Below are positions 18,757 through 27,208 of a DNA stretch of 64,000 nt, piece after piece (the stretch's first letter is position 1; every line of letters starts with the position of its first letter). A program made the translations under genes and the position numbers. A model generated the notes under the pieces. It worked only from the letters and a program-made list of their open reading frames with translations, did not search any database and had not been told where the DNA came from. The DNA comes from Paenibacillus taiwanensis DSM 18679 (GTDB taxonomy: Bacteria; Bacillota; Bacilli; Paenibacillales; Paenibacillaceae): assembly GCF_000425125.1 (NCBI RefSeq), contig NZ_KE384307.1:186001-250000 (forward strand). Reading direction: 5' to 3'.

Positions 18757-19500
18757 ATGATTGATATTCATTGCCATGTGCTCCCGGGAGTGGACGACGG
18801 GCCAAAACATGCAGCTGATGCCTTGCGGTTAGGGCACGAGGCTGCACGTCAAGGTATACGTAAGCTCATTGCCACTCCACACCATTCCGTCACCTATCGA
18901 AATGGAGCCGAGCAGATAAGGGCTCAAGTCATACGTCTGAATGAGCTCTTTGCTAAGCATGGAATTGACGTACATGTATTGCCGGGACAAGAGTTCAGAT
19001 TAACCTCCGATTATGACTTGGAGTATCAAATGGGCCGCATTCAGCCGCTTGGGGAGAGCCAATACTTGTTAGTGGAATGGCCAAATGATCATATACCGGA
19101 TTACTTTCCGCTGTTTATGGAGTGGATGAAGGAGCGGCAGTGGTGCATCGTTATCGCCCATCCTGAACGTCATCGGGTCATAATGGACAATCCCAAGGTA
19201 GCAATAGCTCTGATGGAACAAGGAGTGCTGTTTCAAATTACATCGACGTCTCTGTTGGGCGGTTATGGAAGGAAAACGATGCGCACCGCATATGATTTAA
19301 TTCGACAACAATGTGCACATTTCCTAGCTTCTGACGCGCATTGTTTACAGCGACGCTCCTTTTATTTACAAGAAGGCTACGCGGCTGTGAAACAACATAT
19401 TTCCGCTGCCTATGCAACGATGATGCAACAGAACGCGGAAAAGCTAATAAGGCGCGAGCTTGTTACTCGGTCAATCCTAGATCCGGCTCGACAAAGGTAA
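18757..19500 (+). CDS. CpsB/YwqE-type manganese-dependent protein-tyrosine phosphatase
   Basis: 247 residues, the family length. PHP-domain metal ligands are all visible: HCHVLPGVDDGP at residues 4-15, ATPHH (around residue 43), the IAHPERH motif and SDAHC near the C-terminus. Such enzymes remove phosphate from the BY-kinase that controls capsule or EPS chain length. The kinase and its membrane modulator follow directly, so this is the standard phosphatase-modulator-kinase set. AAGGA lies about 12 nt before the ATG. Confidence 0.93.
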   Translation: MIDIHCHVLPGVDDGPKHAADALRLGHEAARQGIRKLIATPHHSVTYRNGAEQIRAQVIRLNELFAKHGIDVHVLPGQEFRLTSDYDLEYQMGRIQPLGESQYLLVEWPNDHIPDYFPLFMEWMKERQWCIVIAHPERHRVIMDNPKVAIALMEQGVLFQITSTSLLGGYGRKTMRTAYDLIRQQCAHFLASDAHCLQRRSFYLQEGYAAVKQHISAAYATMMQQNAEKLIRRELVTRSILDPARQR

Positions 19501-19529
19501 TACCTATCAAAAGGAGGCAAAGACGTATC

Positions 19530-20297
19530 GTGGAACTAGACCTTAAACATATGATCCGGATCCTATGGAAGCGTAAATGGTTGATTAGTTGTGTGCTGGT
19601 GTTTGGGATAGGCTTCTCCGTTTATTACAGCTACTTTGTTCTGAAGCCTGTATATGAAGCATCTACCAAATTTATTGTAAATAAGACACAAGATGTTGAG
19701 GGTGTCGGCAGTATTAACATCAACGACCTGAACGCCAACATTAAGTTGATCCAAACCTACAAAGAATTAATTCGCACGAACTGGATACTGGATGATGTCA
19801 TTCAAAACAATCCGGATATTCCTTATACACTCGAAAAACTGGTGTCCATGATTAAAGTATCTTCAATGAATGAGACGCAGGTTGTAACGATAACAGTAGA
19901 AGATTCTTCTTACGCACTTGCAGCCAAAATTGCAAACACGGTAACAGGATTGTTTGTGAAGAAGATTCCGCAGCTCATGAAAGTGGACAACGTAACGCTC
20001 CTGACAGCGGCAGATGCTACCGTTCTGCCGGCTCCCGTAAAGCCAAACAAAATGATGAACATCATTGTAGCTGCCATGTTGTCACTTGTGCTTGGATTTG
20101 CGCTTGCATTTGTCATTTATTTCTTTGATGAGGGCATTTACAGCGAAGAGGATATTGCAGAAGCATCAGGGCTAAATACTTTAGCTTATATTCCAAAAAT
20201 GCGCGGCAAGCATTTGAAGACGGTGGGCAGGTCCGTGCGTGTAAATACCAATCAAGTGAAGGGCGGGAAAGAGACGTATGCCACGACACAGCAGTAA
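19530..20297 (+). CDS. Wzz/YveK-type chain-length regulator and kinase modulator
   Basis: 255 residues with two membrane helices (about residues 18-38 and 172-194) flanking an extracellular Wzz domain that contains KPVYEASTKFIVN and the Pro-rich PAPVKPNK element before helix 2. In Gram-positives this CapA/EpsA-type protein activates the separate BY-kinase encoded next. Start GTG 19530 follows AAGGAGG (19511-19517). The open frame continues back to 19341, inside the phosphatase gene, without a good start. The cytoplasmic tail is long and basic. It overlaps the kinase gene by 20 bp, so the two are translationally linked. Confidence 0.9.
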   Translation: MELDLKHMIRILWKRKWLISCVLVFGIGFSVYYSYFVLKPVYEASTKFIVNKTQDVEGVGSININDLNANIKLIQTYKELIRTNWILDDVIQNNPDIPYTLEKLVSMIKVSSMNETQVVTITVEDSSYALAAKIANTVTGLFVKKIPQLMKVDNVTLLTAADATVLPAPVKPNKMMNIIVAAMLSLVLGFALAFVIYFFDEGIYSEEDIAEASGLNTLAYIPKMRGKHLKTVGRSVRVNTNQVKGGKETYATTQQ

Positions 20298-20973
20298 ATT
20301 CGCCCGCACGATGGAGTACCAGCCCTTATCCCCTATAGGCGAAATGTATCGTTCGTTATGTACGCAGCTCCAATATATGCAGCGTGACGATGAAGTTTGG
20401 TCGCCAAGCATAATTGGCATGATGTCTGCACGGCCAGGCGAGGGAAAGACGACCACGATATGTAACTTGGCCATTGCCTTTGCTATTGAGGGGAAACGTG
20501 TGCTGCTTGTGGACGGTGATCTGCGTAAACCCAAGCTGCATGATGTATTTGATACGGGTAACAGCAAAGGGTTGTCACAAGTGCTCATGCAACGTACACA
20601 TCCGAGAGATGCGGGAGAAGAGACTTCGGTTCGCAACCTTACGCTGTTAAGCGCGGGCAAGGCGTTGGACGATCCAGGCAAAATGCTGGCCTCAGAAGCT
20701 TTTGATTTATTAATAGAGGAAGCAAAAGCAGCGTACGACATCGTATTGTTTGACGCGCCGCCTGTGCTGCTTTTTAACGATGCTAAGCTTATAGCTTCGC
20801 GCTGCGAAGGTGTGCTGATCGTCGTCCAGTCCGGCAGGACGACAGCTAAGATGCTGAATCAAACACGTACACAACTGGAGCGTGTCAATGCCAACATTCT
20901 CGGGGCGGTTCTTAACGGGGCAGAAGAACGATGGAATCGCAGTTGGAATCAATATTACAGCAGCACCAGATAG
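20278..20973 (+). CDS. BY-type tyrosine kinase (CpsD/CapB/EpsB family)
   Basis: 231 residues. Walker A at about residues 50-58 (SARPGEGKT), Walker A' at 75-83 (VLLVDGDLR) and Walker B (DIVLFDAPP near residue 155). The C-terminus ends WNQYYSSTR, so only one Tyr pair (226-227) is available for autophosphorylation, shorter than the usual tyrosine cluster. It phosphorylates itself in trans with the adjacent Wzz-type activator and controls polymer length and export. This is the gene position of epsB in B. subtilis. A structured leader RNA follows before the next gene. Confidence 0.92.
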   Translation: MPRHSSKFARTMEYQPLSPIGEMYRSLCTQLQYMQRDDEVWSPSIIGMMSARPGEGKTTTICNLAIAFAIEGKRVLLVDGDLRKPKLHDVFDTGNSKGLSQVLMQRTHPRDAGEETSVRNLTLLSAGKALDDPGKMLASEAFDLLIEEAKAAYDIVLFDAPPVLLFNDAKLIASRCEGVLIVVQSGRTTAKMLNQTRTQLERVNANILGAVLNGAEERWNRSWNQYYSSTR

Positions 20974-20975
20974 TG

Positions 20976-21155
20976 AGTAGGGGCTAAAAAGTAAATAACG
21001 TCGTCTTCTTCGGGTAGGACCGGTAGAAGACAGGTGATATCTCCTGTACCTTTATCATCGGAGATACTCGGCCGCGCTGTGGGTAATGGTGAGCCTTAGA
21101 CGATGTCGTCAAGGGTGTGGTGTGAGGACGGGTTAGATGCCCGAACGTTTTTTTA
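20976..21155 (+). ncRNA. Structured RNA in the EAR position (between BY-kinase and epsC-like gene), candidate eps-associated RNA
   Basis: A 272-bp gap inside the operon carries strong secondary structure on the coding strand. CGTCGTC (20999-21005) can close with GACGATG (21099-21105) around inner elements: TCTTCT/AGAAGA (21004-21009 with 21025-21030) and the overlapping alternatives GGTGAT/ATCATC and ATCTCC/GGAGAT (21033-21065). CGGG-N7-CCCG (21129-21143) then precedes seven T's. EAR, the processive antitermination RNA of Bacillales EPS operons, is known from exactly this position between epsB and epsC. I infer identity from position and structure; a covariance search was not possible. Confidence 0.6.
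21129..21154 (+). terminator. Terminator-like hairpin inside the EPS operon
   Basis: CGGG-TTAGATG-CCCG followed by AACG and seven T's. The weak 4-bp stem directly after the EAR candidate fits a site that read-through or antitermination must overcome. Confidence 0.45.
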
Positions 21156-21168
21156 TTAAAAGTAGAGT

Positions 21169-21209
21169 TATGCCGCAAAACCGTGTTACAGGTGTGTTAA
21201 CGCGGCATA
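21169..21209 (+). other. Second hairpin ahead of the epsC-like gene
   Basis: TATGCCGC (21169-21176) pairs with GCGGCATA (21202-21209), with an inner GTTA/TAAC (21185-21188, 21198-21201). There is no real T-run after it. It may shape the leader or protect the downstream mRNA 5' end. Confidence 0.45.
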
Positions 21210-21245
21210 GCTGTACGTTTTAATAGTAAGGAGAGGAAAGATGAG

Positions 21246-23138
21246 ATGCAAAATTATAAGCGAATAGCCGTTCTCATGTGTTTAGATGCAGTATTGGCGG
21301 GTATGAGCGTAATTCTCGCCTACTATTTAAAATACGGTTCGACATGGATGATCGAATACCGTATACAAAGCTTGTCGTTTGGTGCGCTGGCTATTGTATT
21401 GTCCATTGCCTGTTTGTATGGCTTCAAATTGTATAACAGAGTGTGGGAATATGCGAGCATAGGCGAAATGTATTCGTTAATTAAAGCGCTCGGTCTTGGT
21501 ATATTTTTAGCTTATGCGGTGACCTGGTTGTTCGTTGACCGTGCCATTTCATTTAGTACGATGATTTGGACCTTTGAGACGCTTTTGCTTGGTGTTGGCG
21601 GGGTGAGATTTACTTGGCGTATGCTAAGAGGTCACGTTATCAAACAGCAAACAGACGATGCCACGGTTACTCGTAATGCGATGATCGTAGGCGCTGGCAG
21701 CTGTGGTGCTTTAATTGTAAAAGAAATGATGCAGCAGTCGTCTGCAAGATTAAAGCCCGTTTGCTTCGTGGATGATGACAGGACAAAGCTGCATTGTGGT
21801 GTATATGGCATTCAAGTGGAAGGCTCAAGGCATGATATTCCCGAGATGGTGGATCGTCATCACATTGACGACATTATTATCGCCATTCCTTCGGCATCGT
21901 CGGAAGAATTGGAGCCCATAGTGGAGATGTGCAAGAAGACACCAGCCAGAGTAAGGGTCGTTCCTCATCTGAATGATGTTATTTTAGGCAAGCTATCCAT
22001 TAAAGATATCGTACAAGTGGATGTAGAAGAACTGCTTGGCAGAGACCCGATACGGATGGATCTAGTTGAGGCGGCTTCCTATGTGACAAAAAAGACAGTG
22101 TTGATCACGGGGGCCGGTGGCTCGATTGGCTCTGAGCTGTGCAGGCAGATTGCTTTGCATCAGCCTAATCTTTTATTGATGTTGGGTCATGGCGAGAACA
22201 GCATTTATTTAATCGAAAATGAAATACGTCAAAAATATCCACAGATGGCGATCGAAACGTTAATTGCAGATGTGCAGGACATGCCGCGCATGGACCAGTT
22301 GTTTAAAGAATATCGTCCAGATATCGTATTTCACGCGGCTGCGCACAAACATGTACCTCTCATGGAGTGTAATCCGGCAGAGGCCGTTAAGAACAACATT
22401 ATAGGGACACGTAATGTGGCATCGTGTGCAGACCGTTATTCCGCGGAACGATTTGTACTAATTTCCACCGATAAAGCGGTAAACCCGACGAGTGTCATGG
22501 GGGCATCAAAGCGGATAGCAGAATTAATCGTGCAGAGCTTTAGTAAAGACAGCAGCACCATTTTTGCGGCTGTTCGATTCGGCAACGTACTAGGCAGTAG
22601 AGGCAGCGTAATTCCTCACTTTAAAAAACAGATCATGGCAGGAGGCCCCGTAACGGTTACACATCCTGATATGATTCGTTACTTTATGACGATTCCCGAA
22701 GCTGTGCAGCTTGTGATTCAGGCTGGAGCGCTTGCTGATGGGGGCGAAGTATTTGTGCTCGACATGGGCAAGCCAGTTAAAATTGTGGATCTTGCCAGAC
22801 AGCTTATTCGCTTGTCCGGTTATGAGCCAGAAATTGATATTCCAATCGTATACTCGGGTATTCGACCTGGTGAAAAATTGTTTGAGGAATTGCTAACCGA
22901 CGAAGAAGGACTTACCTCAACCATGCATGAGCGTATCTTTATTGGCAAACCATCCATTATCCCGAAGCTTGTGCTTGATATGCAGCTTATTAAGTTGGAG
23001 CAGGCGCTTGGTGGCAGCGACCAGATCATTCGTGAGGGGCTTAGACAACTAGTGCCTACTTATCAGATGGCTCCTTATGAAGCGAAGGAGAAGCAGACGG
23101 TAACAGAGGTGGGAGAAAAGCAGCTGTCGCTGGTGTAG
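21246..23138 (+). CDS. EpsC/PglF-type membrane NDP-sugar 4,6-dehydratase
   Basis: 630 residues: four N-terminal membrane helices (to about residue 115), a CoA-binding-like Rossmann fold (MIVGAGSCGALIVKEM, about residue 141) and a C-terminal SDR domain with TGAGGSIGSE at about 288 and the family active-site stretch TDKAVNPTSVMGASKR, where Met replaces the usual Tyr. Members convert UDP-GlcNAc to the 4-keto-6-deoxy sugar, the first step toward UDP-diacetylbacillosamine. ATG 21246 follows AAGGAGAGG; the nearer ATG at 21241 stops after eight codons. The aminotransferase, acetyltransferase and initiating transferase of the same pathway are encoded at 34-36.8 kb. Confidence 0.92.
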   Translation: MQNYKRIAVLMCLDAVLAGMSVILAYYLKYGSTWMIEYRIQSLSFGALAIVLSIACLYGFKLYNRVWEYASIGEMYSLIKALGLGIFLAYAVTWLFVDRAISFSTMIWTFETLLLGVGGVRFTWRMLRGHVIKQQTDDATVTRNAMIVGAGSCGALIVKEMMQQSSARLKPVCFVDDDRTKLHCGVYGIQVEGSRHDIPEMVDRHHIDDIIIAIPSASSEELEPIVEMCKKTPARVRVVPHLNDVILGKLSIKDIVQVDVEELLGRDPIRMDLVEAASYVTKKTVLITGAGGSIGSELCRQIALHQPNLLLMLGHGENSIYLIENEIRQKYPQMAIETLIADVQDMPRMDQLFKEYRPDIVFHAAAHKHVPLMECNPAEAVKNNIIGTRNVASCADRYSAERFVLISTDKAVNPTSVMGASKRIAELIVQSFSKDSSTIFAAVRFGNVLGSRGSVIPHFKKQIMAGGPVTVTHPDMIRYFMTIPEAVQLVIQAGALADGGEVFVLDMGKPVKIVDLARQLIRLSGYEPEIDIPIVYSGIRPGEKLFEELLTDEEGLTSTMHERIFIGKPSIIPKLVLDMQLIKLEQALGGSDQIIREGLRQLVPTYQMAPYEAKEKQTVTEVGEKQLSLV

Positions 23139-23156
23139 AGAAGGGACCGAGCAGAG

Positions 23157-24527
23157 ATGGACTCACAGACAGATGGTATATCGCGCGTGCGCACACGACA
23201 AAAGGAGCGAGATCAAGCTCGCTTGTCAAAGCTTGCGCGTAGGCAAAAATCTGTATTTCGATTGTTCTCATGGACGTTGCTTGGAAATGTAGTGTATGCG
23301 GCCTGTCAACTTGGGATGTTGGTTGTACTGGCTCGTATAGGTTCTGTGAAGGATGTTGGGTTGTTTTCTTTGGCGCTTGCCATTAGCGCGCCTGTATATA
23401 TGCTTGCGAATCTACAGCTCCGAGGTGTTATTGCGACAGATGCTGCGAAGCAGCATCCAACGGGAGCATACATAAGCTTGCGTCTTGTTAGTTCGTGCAT
23501 GGCTTTATTGGTCGTAGCGGGTTTTGCAGCTGTTTACTTGCCTGATCGCACGGCAGCACTTGCGATTTTGCTGATGGGGGCAGCCAAGTTTTTTGAAGCG
23601 ATTAGTGACGTCTTATACGGTTGGTGGCAGCAGCATGAAAAGATGGATTGGAGCGGGAGCTCGCTAATGATGCGGGGAATCGTTTCTCTAGTCGTGTTTG
23701 GAAGCACGTATTATTATGCAGGTGAGCTTGTAACAGCGTTGGCGGCATACGCCGGCAGTTGGATGTTATTGCTGCTGCTGTATGATTGGCCGCGAGCGGC
23801 GCGACTGATTGGCTTTACATGGCGCAGCTCGCCTACTCAATGGTGGAGCCTAATCAAGCAGTGTTGGCCGCTTGGCATTGTGATGATGCTAGTGTCTCTT
23901 CAAGCCAACGTGCCTAGATATTTGATTGCGGATGCTTATGGACATGAGGCATTAGGTTATTATTCAGCACTCTTGTATGTCACGGTTGCGATTACAACTG
24001 TAGTATCCTCGCTAGGTCAAAGTGTAAGTCCACGTCTGTCACGAGCTTGGGCACAGCATGACGAAAACGCAGTAAAATCGGTGCTTAACAAATCCATGTA
24101 TGTTATTAGTGCGATGGGGGCCACCGCAATGATCGTCGTTGTAGTTGCAGGCAAATGGATGCTCAATCTGCTGTATGGCAGTGGCTATGACGCTTATTAC
24201 GATTTGTTAATTTTGCTAGTGTTAGGCGCTGGAATCGGGTGTGCAGCTTCTTTATTCGGTTTTGCACTGACGGCAGCAAGAGTATTTAAAGCTCAATTAG
24301 TCATTAATGCGGCAGGCGTAGGTGTGACTTTGGCTGCTCAATATGTGTTTATCCAGTTGGGTCTGCCTTTGATTAGTGCTGGTCATGTCATGATTATCGT
24401 CAGTGTGACCAATATGCTGCTTGCTTATCTGATCTGGCAACATCGAGTTAGGCAGTGGCGGCTTGTAAAGGCGGAGGAAAAATCGGTGACTCTTCCGCTC
24501 TTGATGCTAGGAAGAGAGCGGGGATAA
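23157..24527 (+). CDS. Wzx-type polysaccharide flippase (MOP superfamily)
   Basis: 456 residues with twelve or more membrane helices and a basic cytoplasmic N-terminus (about 35 residues, QKERDQARLSKLARRQKS). The fold is that of O-antigen/teichuronic flippases, which move undecaprenyl-linked repeat units across the membrane. It is 18 bp after the dehydratase gene, and the Wzy-like polymerase gene follows by 4 bp, as expected for a Wzx/Wzy pathway. Confidence 0.85.
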   Translation: MDSQTDGISRVRTRQKERDQARLSKLARRQKSVFRLFSWTLLGNVVYAACQLGMLVVLARIGSVKDVGLFSLALAISAPVYMLANLQLRGVIATDAAKQHPTGAYISLRLVSSCMALLVVAGFAAVYLPDRTAALAILLMGAAKFFEAISDVLYGWWQQHEKMDWSGSSLMMRGIVSLVVFGSTYYYAGELVTALAAYAGSWMLLLLLYDWPRAARLIGFTWRSSPTQWWSLIKQCWPLGIVMMLVSLQANVPRYLIADAYGHEALGYYSALLYVTVAITTVVSSLGQSVSPRLSRAWAQHDENAVKSVLNKSMYVISAMGATAMIVVVVAGKWMLNLLYGSGYDAYYDLLILLVLGAGIGCAASLFGFALTAARVFKAQLVINAAGVGVTLAAQYVFIQLGLPLISAGHVMIIVSVTNMLLAYLIWQHRVRQWRLVKAEEKSVTLPLLMLGRERG

Positions 24528-24531
24528 GAGC

Positions 24532-25992
24532 ATGAGCCTTAGGAGAATAACGCTGGCAGGTATAAGCGTTGCGTTAGTGCCAGTGATCATCTACAGCGCG
24601 CTCCACTTAATGGATCAGGACCCGATATCCTTTTATATTTGGTCAATTGTGTTGATGAACCTGATTGCTGGCTATTGGTCGATGCGCATGACCAAGTCAG
24701 CTTCTTTTTTTAGCAGTCTGATTGCGATGTTTCTGTTATTTACAACGATGTACTCTATTACTTATCCCTTGGATCATGTCATGGGCAGTTTGCACAATTT
24801 GTCCGAGGAGCGACTAGTGCAAATTCTTCAGCTGTATGTGCTGGCGAATATAAGTCTAATTGCTGGAATTGTAGTTATGACTTGTTTAACTTCAGTAAAT
24901 GTGAAATGGGATGGACGCATGGGAGCGGCTGTTAAGCGAAAAGCTCCTGAATTACCGTTGCAGCAGCAAGACAAAAGTTCCATTTTCGATATTTTGTATT
25001 GGCCGTCATTAATTGTGCTGTTGATGGGGATCGCCATGATGATTTATGACCAGATGAGACTGGGCGGCTTCAGTGTCATTGGTGTATCTAACCGATTAAG
25101 CAACTTTCAGGCACAGCGTCAGCTTGAGGGGTTATCTCTTCCGTGGAAAGCAATTATTACGAGTTCGCTGCTTACTTTGGCATTATCTATTCGCACCACG
25201 AAGCAACGGCATTTATTTTATTTTATAACGCTTATGCTCGGTATATTTTTCTTCTTTGGGCTCGGCAGCCGGGGGTTCATTCTTATTACGATTTTGCCGT
25301 GTCTCGGTGTAATGATCGATCGGGGCTACATCAAGATGACAAAATGGAAGCAGGGAATCTTAGTTGCACTTATGCTGCTGCTGCTGTCCCCTATATTTAC
25401 AAATTTCCGGATGAGCTTGATAGAAGGTGTTCCGATGGATAGCATGCCGGAACAGAGTTGGGCGTTCTCGAATGGAGAGACGGGATCATCCTTTATCGTG
25501 ACGGCTGATATTTTGTCAGTGACGGATTATCCGGAAGCGGACCCGAGTTATACAACAGCGCTTGGATATGTTTTGCCGTCGGCAGTATACAAAGGAATTA
25601 CAGGGCATGCCAAGCCGCTAAATATTGGGGATTGGTACGTGTGGTATTTTTACCCTTATATTTATGCGGAAGGCGGGGGGAAAGGTTTTTCTCCATTGGC
25701 GCAAGCTTGGATGAATGGTGGCTTAGGGGCTGTCATAGCCGTATTTGCAATAATCGGAGCATTGCTTGTCTGGGCTTCAAGAGGTCATTTTATTAAATAT
25801 TTGGCGCTGCCGCTTACGATGACATTCCAGCGGATGTCCTTTCATGCAATCGTGGCGGATTTGGTTTATGAACTTGTTTTTATTTTAATCATTTTGCTGT
25901 TAGCGGCGCTTATGAGGCCTAAAGCTTGGAAGTGGCTGAAGCATGCTCAGCCTGAGGAGACAACAGCAAGGAGCATAAATTCATTCAGTTGA
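24532..25992 (+). CDS. Wzy-like polysaccharide polymerase
   Basis: 486 residues, about eleven to twelve membrane helices with a large extracytoplasmic loop (about residues 300-385). The pattern suits oligosaccharide repeat-unit polymerases, which share little sequence. Seen: GLGSRGFILI near the middle and SPLAQAWMNGGLGAVIA near the C-terminus, a motif often found in Wzy-like proteins. Placed directly after the flippase and before the glycosyltransferases. Assignment rests on topology and context. Confidence 0.8.
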   Translation: MSLRRITLAGISVALVPVIIYSALHLMDQDPISFYIWSIVLMNLIAGYWSMRMTKSASFFSSLIAMFLLFTTMYSITYPLDHVMGSLHNLSEERLVQILQLYVLANISLIAGIVVMTCLTSVNVKWDGRMGAAVKRKAPELPLQQQDKSSIFDILYWPSLIVLLMGIAMMIYDQMRLGGFSVIGVSNRLSNFQAQRQLEGLSLPWKAIITSSLLTLALSIRTTKQRHLFYFITLMLGIFFFFGLGSRGFILITILPCLGVMIDRGYIKMTKWKQGILVALMLLLLSPIFTNFRMSLIEGVPMDSMPEQSWAFSNGETGSSFIVTADILSVTDYPEADPSYTTALGYVLPSAVYKGITGHAKPLNIGDWYVWYFYPYIYAEGGGKGFSPLAQAWMNGGLGAVIAVFAIIGALLVWASRGHFIKYLALPLTMTFQRMSFHAIVADLVYELVFILIILLLAALMRPKAWKWLKHAQPEETTARSINSFS

Positions 25993-26002
25993 GGTGACAA
26001 AA

Positions 26003-27208
26003 TTGAAGCAACAGGAGACGCGCAAGCCTCGTATAGCCGTCTTCATCACATCTATGGCTGGTGGTGGAGCGGAAAAAGCGGTCACGATGCTTCTCAACAG
26101 CTTGGACAAAGAGAAGTATGAACTTCATCTGCTTGTCAATCGTTTCGAAGGTCCATACTGCGTGCAAATCCCACCTTACGTACAAGTAACAGAAATAAGA
26201 GCGCCTAGGTTAAGGGTTGCTTTGCCGCGTCTGATTCGGGCTCTACAGAGAGTAGAGCCGGATGTTGTCATTGCGAACCTGTGGGAGAACAATGTGATGG
26301 CTGTTGCTGCAAAGCGTTGGTGCAAGCGGCCTTACGCAGTGATCGTATGCGAGCATAGCGCGATTAGCCGCAAGCGGCCGCCTGGCACCAACATGCTGCG
26401 CCGTCTGTGCTATAAGCGGGCAGATGCCGTCGTAGGCTGCTCTATAGCGATGGGCGATGAGCTTCATCACCTGCTCCGCATTCCCGAAGAGCGAATTCGA
26501 GTCATTTATAACGCGGTCATCGATCAGGGGTTTAACGTTCGCAAAGATGAGGCATGCCGTCATCCTTGGTTAAATGACGAGCAGAGCAGTGCAACTGCTA
26601 ATGAATCTGGATTTCCAGCACCGGTTATTATTAGTCTCGGCAGGCTGTCTCCTGAAAAGCGTTACGATTTATTGATCGAAGCGGCGGCGCGCCTTCGTCA
26701 ATCTGGTATGCCTGTTCGTGTCATTTTGATCGGCGAAGGTGCGGACAGAACACGGTTAGAGCAAATTCGTTCTGAGCTTGGAGCGGATCAATATGTAGAT
26801 TTACCTGGTTATACGGCTAACCCGCTGCCGTATTTGAGACGCGCGAACCTTTATGTACAGAGCTCAGACGTAGAAGGTTTGCCTACTGCATTAATTGAAG
26901 CGATTGCTTGCGGCACGCCAGTAGTGGCAACGTTAACAGCTACAGGCACAGCGGAAGTTGTCCAAGGTATTAAAGGGGCTGTAACTGTGCCATGCGGTGA
27001 TGTGCAGGCGATGACAGAGGCCATCCGGCGGCAATTACAACTACAAGCTTTGCGTATAGAGGGAGCATCGACAAGTTTAGAGCCAGACTTGAGGTTCACG
27101 TCTGAACATGCGTCGGGCCAGTATGAAGCGTTAATTGATTCGTTATTGGCAAGCAGCGGCTATGAAGCCCAGCATCGTGAACAAGAGAGGAGAGGCGCGA
27201 CAGGATGA
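26003..27208 (+). CDS. GT4 glycosyltransferase
   Basis: 401 residues, two Rossmann lobes. The N-terminal GGGAEK motif (TSMAGGGAEKAVTML) and the C-terminal GRLSPEKRYDLLIEA and S-x-x-EGLPTALIEAIACGTPV signatures mark the retaining GT4 family, including the E-x7-E catalytic pair. I choose TTG 26003, which has GAGGTGA 5 nt upstream; a GTG at 25994 would sit within that site. Its stop overlaps the next ATG (ATGA). It adds one sugar to the lipid-linked repeat; donor unknown. Confidence 0.9.
   Translation: MKQQETRKPRIAVFITSMAGGGAEKAVTMLLNSLDKEKYELHLLVNRFEGPYCVQIPPYVQVTEIRAPRLRVALPRLIRALQRVEPDVVIANLWENNVMAVAAKRWCKRPYAVIVCEHSAISRKRPPGTNMLRRLCYKRADAVVGCSIAMGDELHHLLRIPEERIRVIYNAVIDQGFNVRKDEACRHPWLNDEQSSATANESGFPAPVIISLGRLSPEKRYDLLIEAAARLRQSGMPVRVILIGEGADRTRLEQIRSELGADQYVDLPGYTANPLPYLRRANLYVQSSDVEGLPTALIEAIACGTPVVATLTATGTAEVVQGIKGAVTVPCGDVQAMTEAIRRQLQLQALRIEGASTSLEPDLRFTSEHASGQYEALIDSLLASSGYEAQHREQERRGATG

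Noticed and set aside
20181-20741. 186-residue antisense frame opposite the BY-kinase
   Set aside because: Shadow of a gene with Walker motifs; no ribosome site of its own.
21033-21065. Compact H-type pseudoknot in the EAR candidate
   Set aside because: GGTGAT/ATCATC and ATCTCC/GGAGAT interleave with zero-length connecting loops, so simultaneous pairing is doubtful; alternatives fit better.
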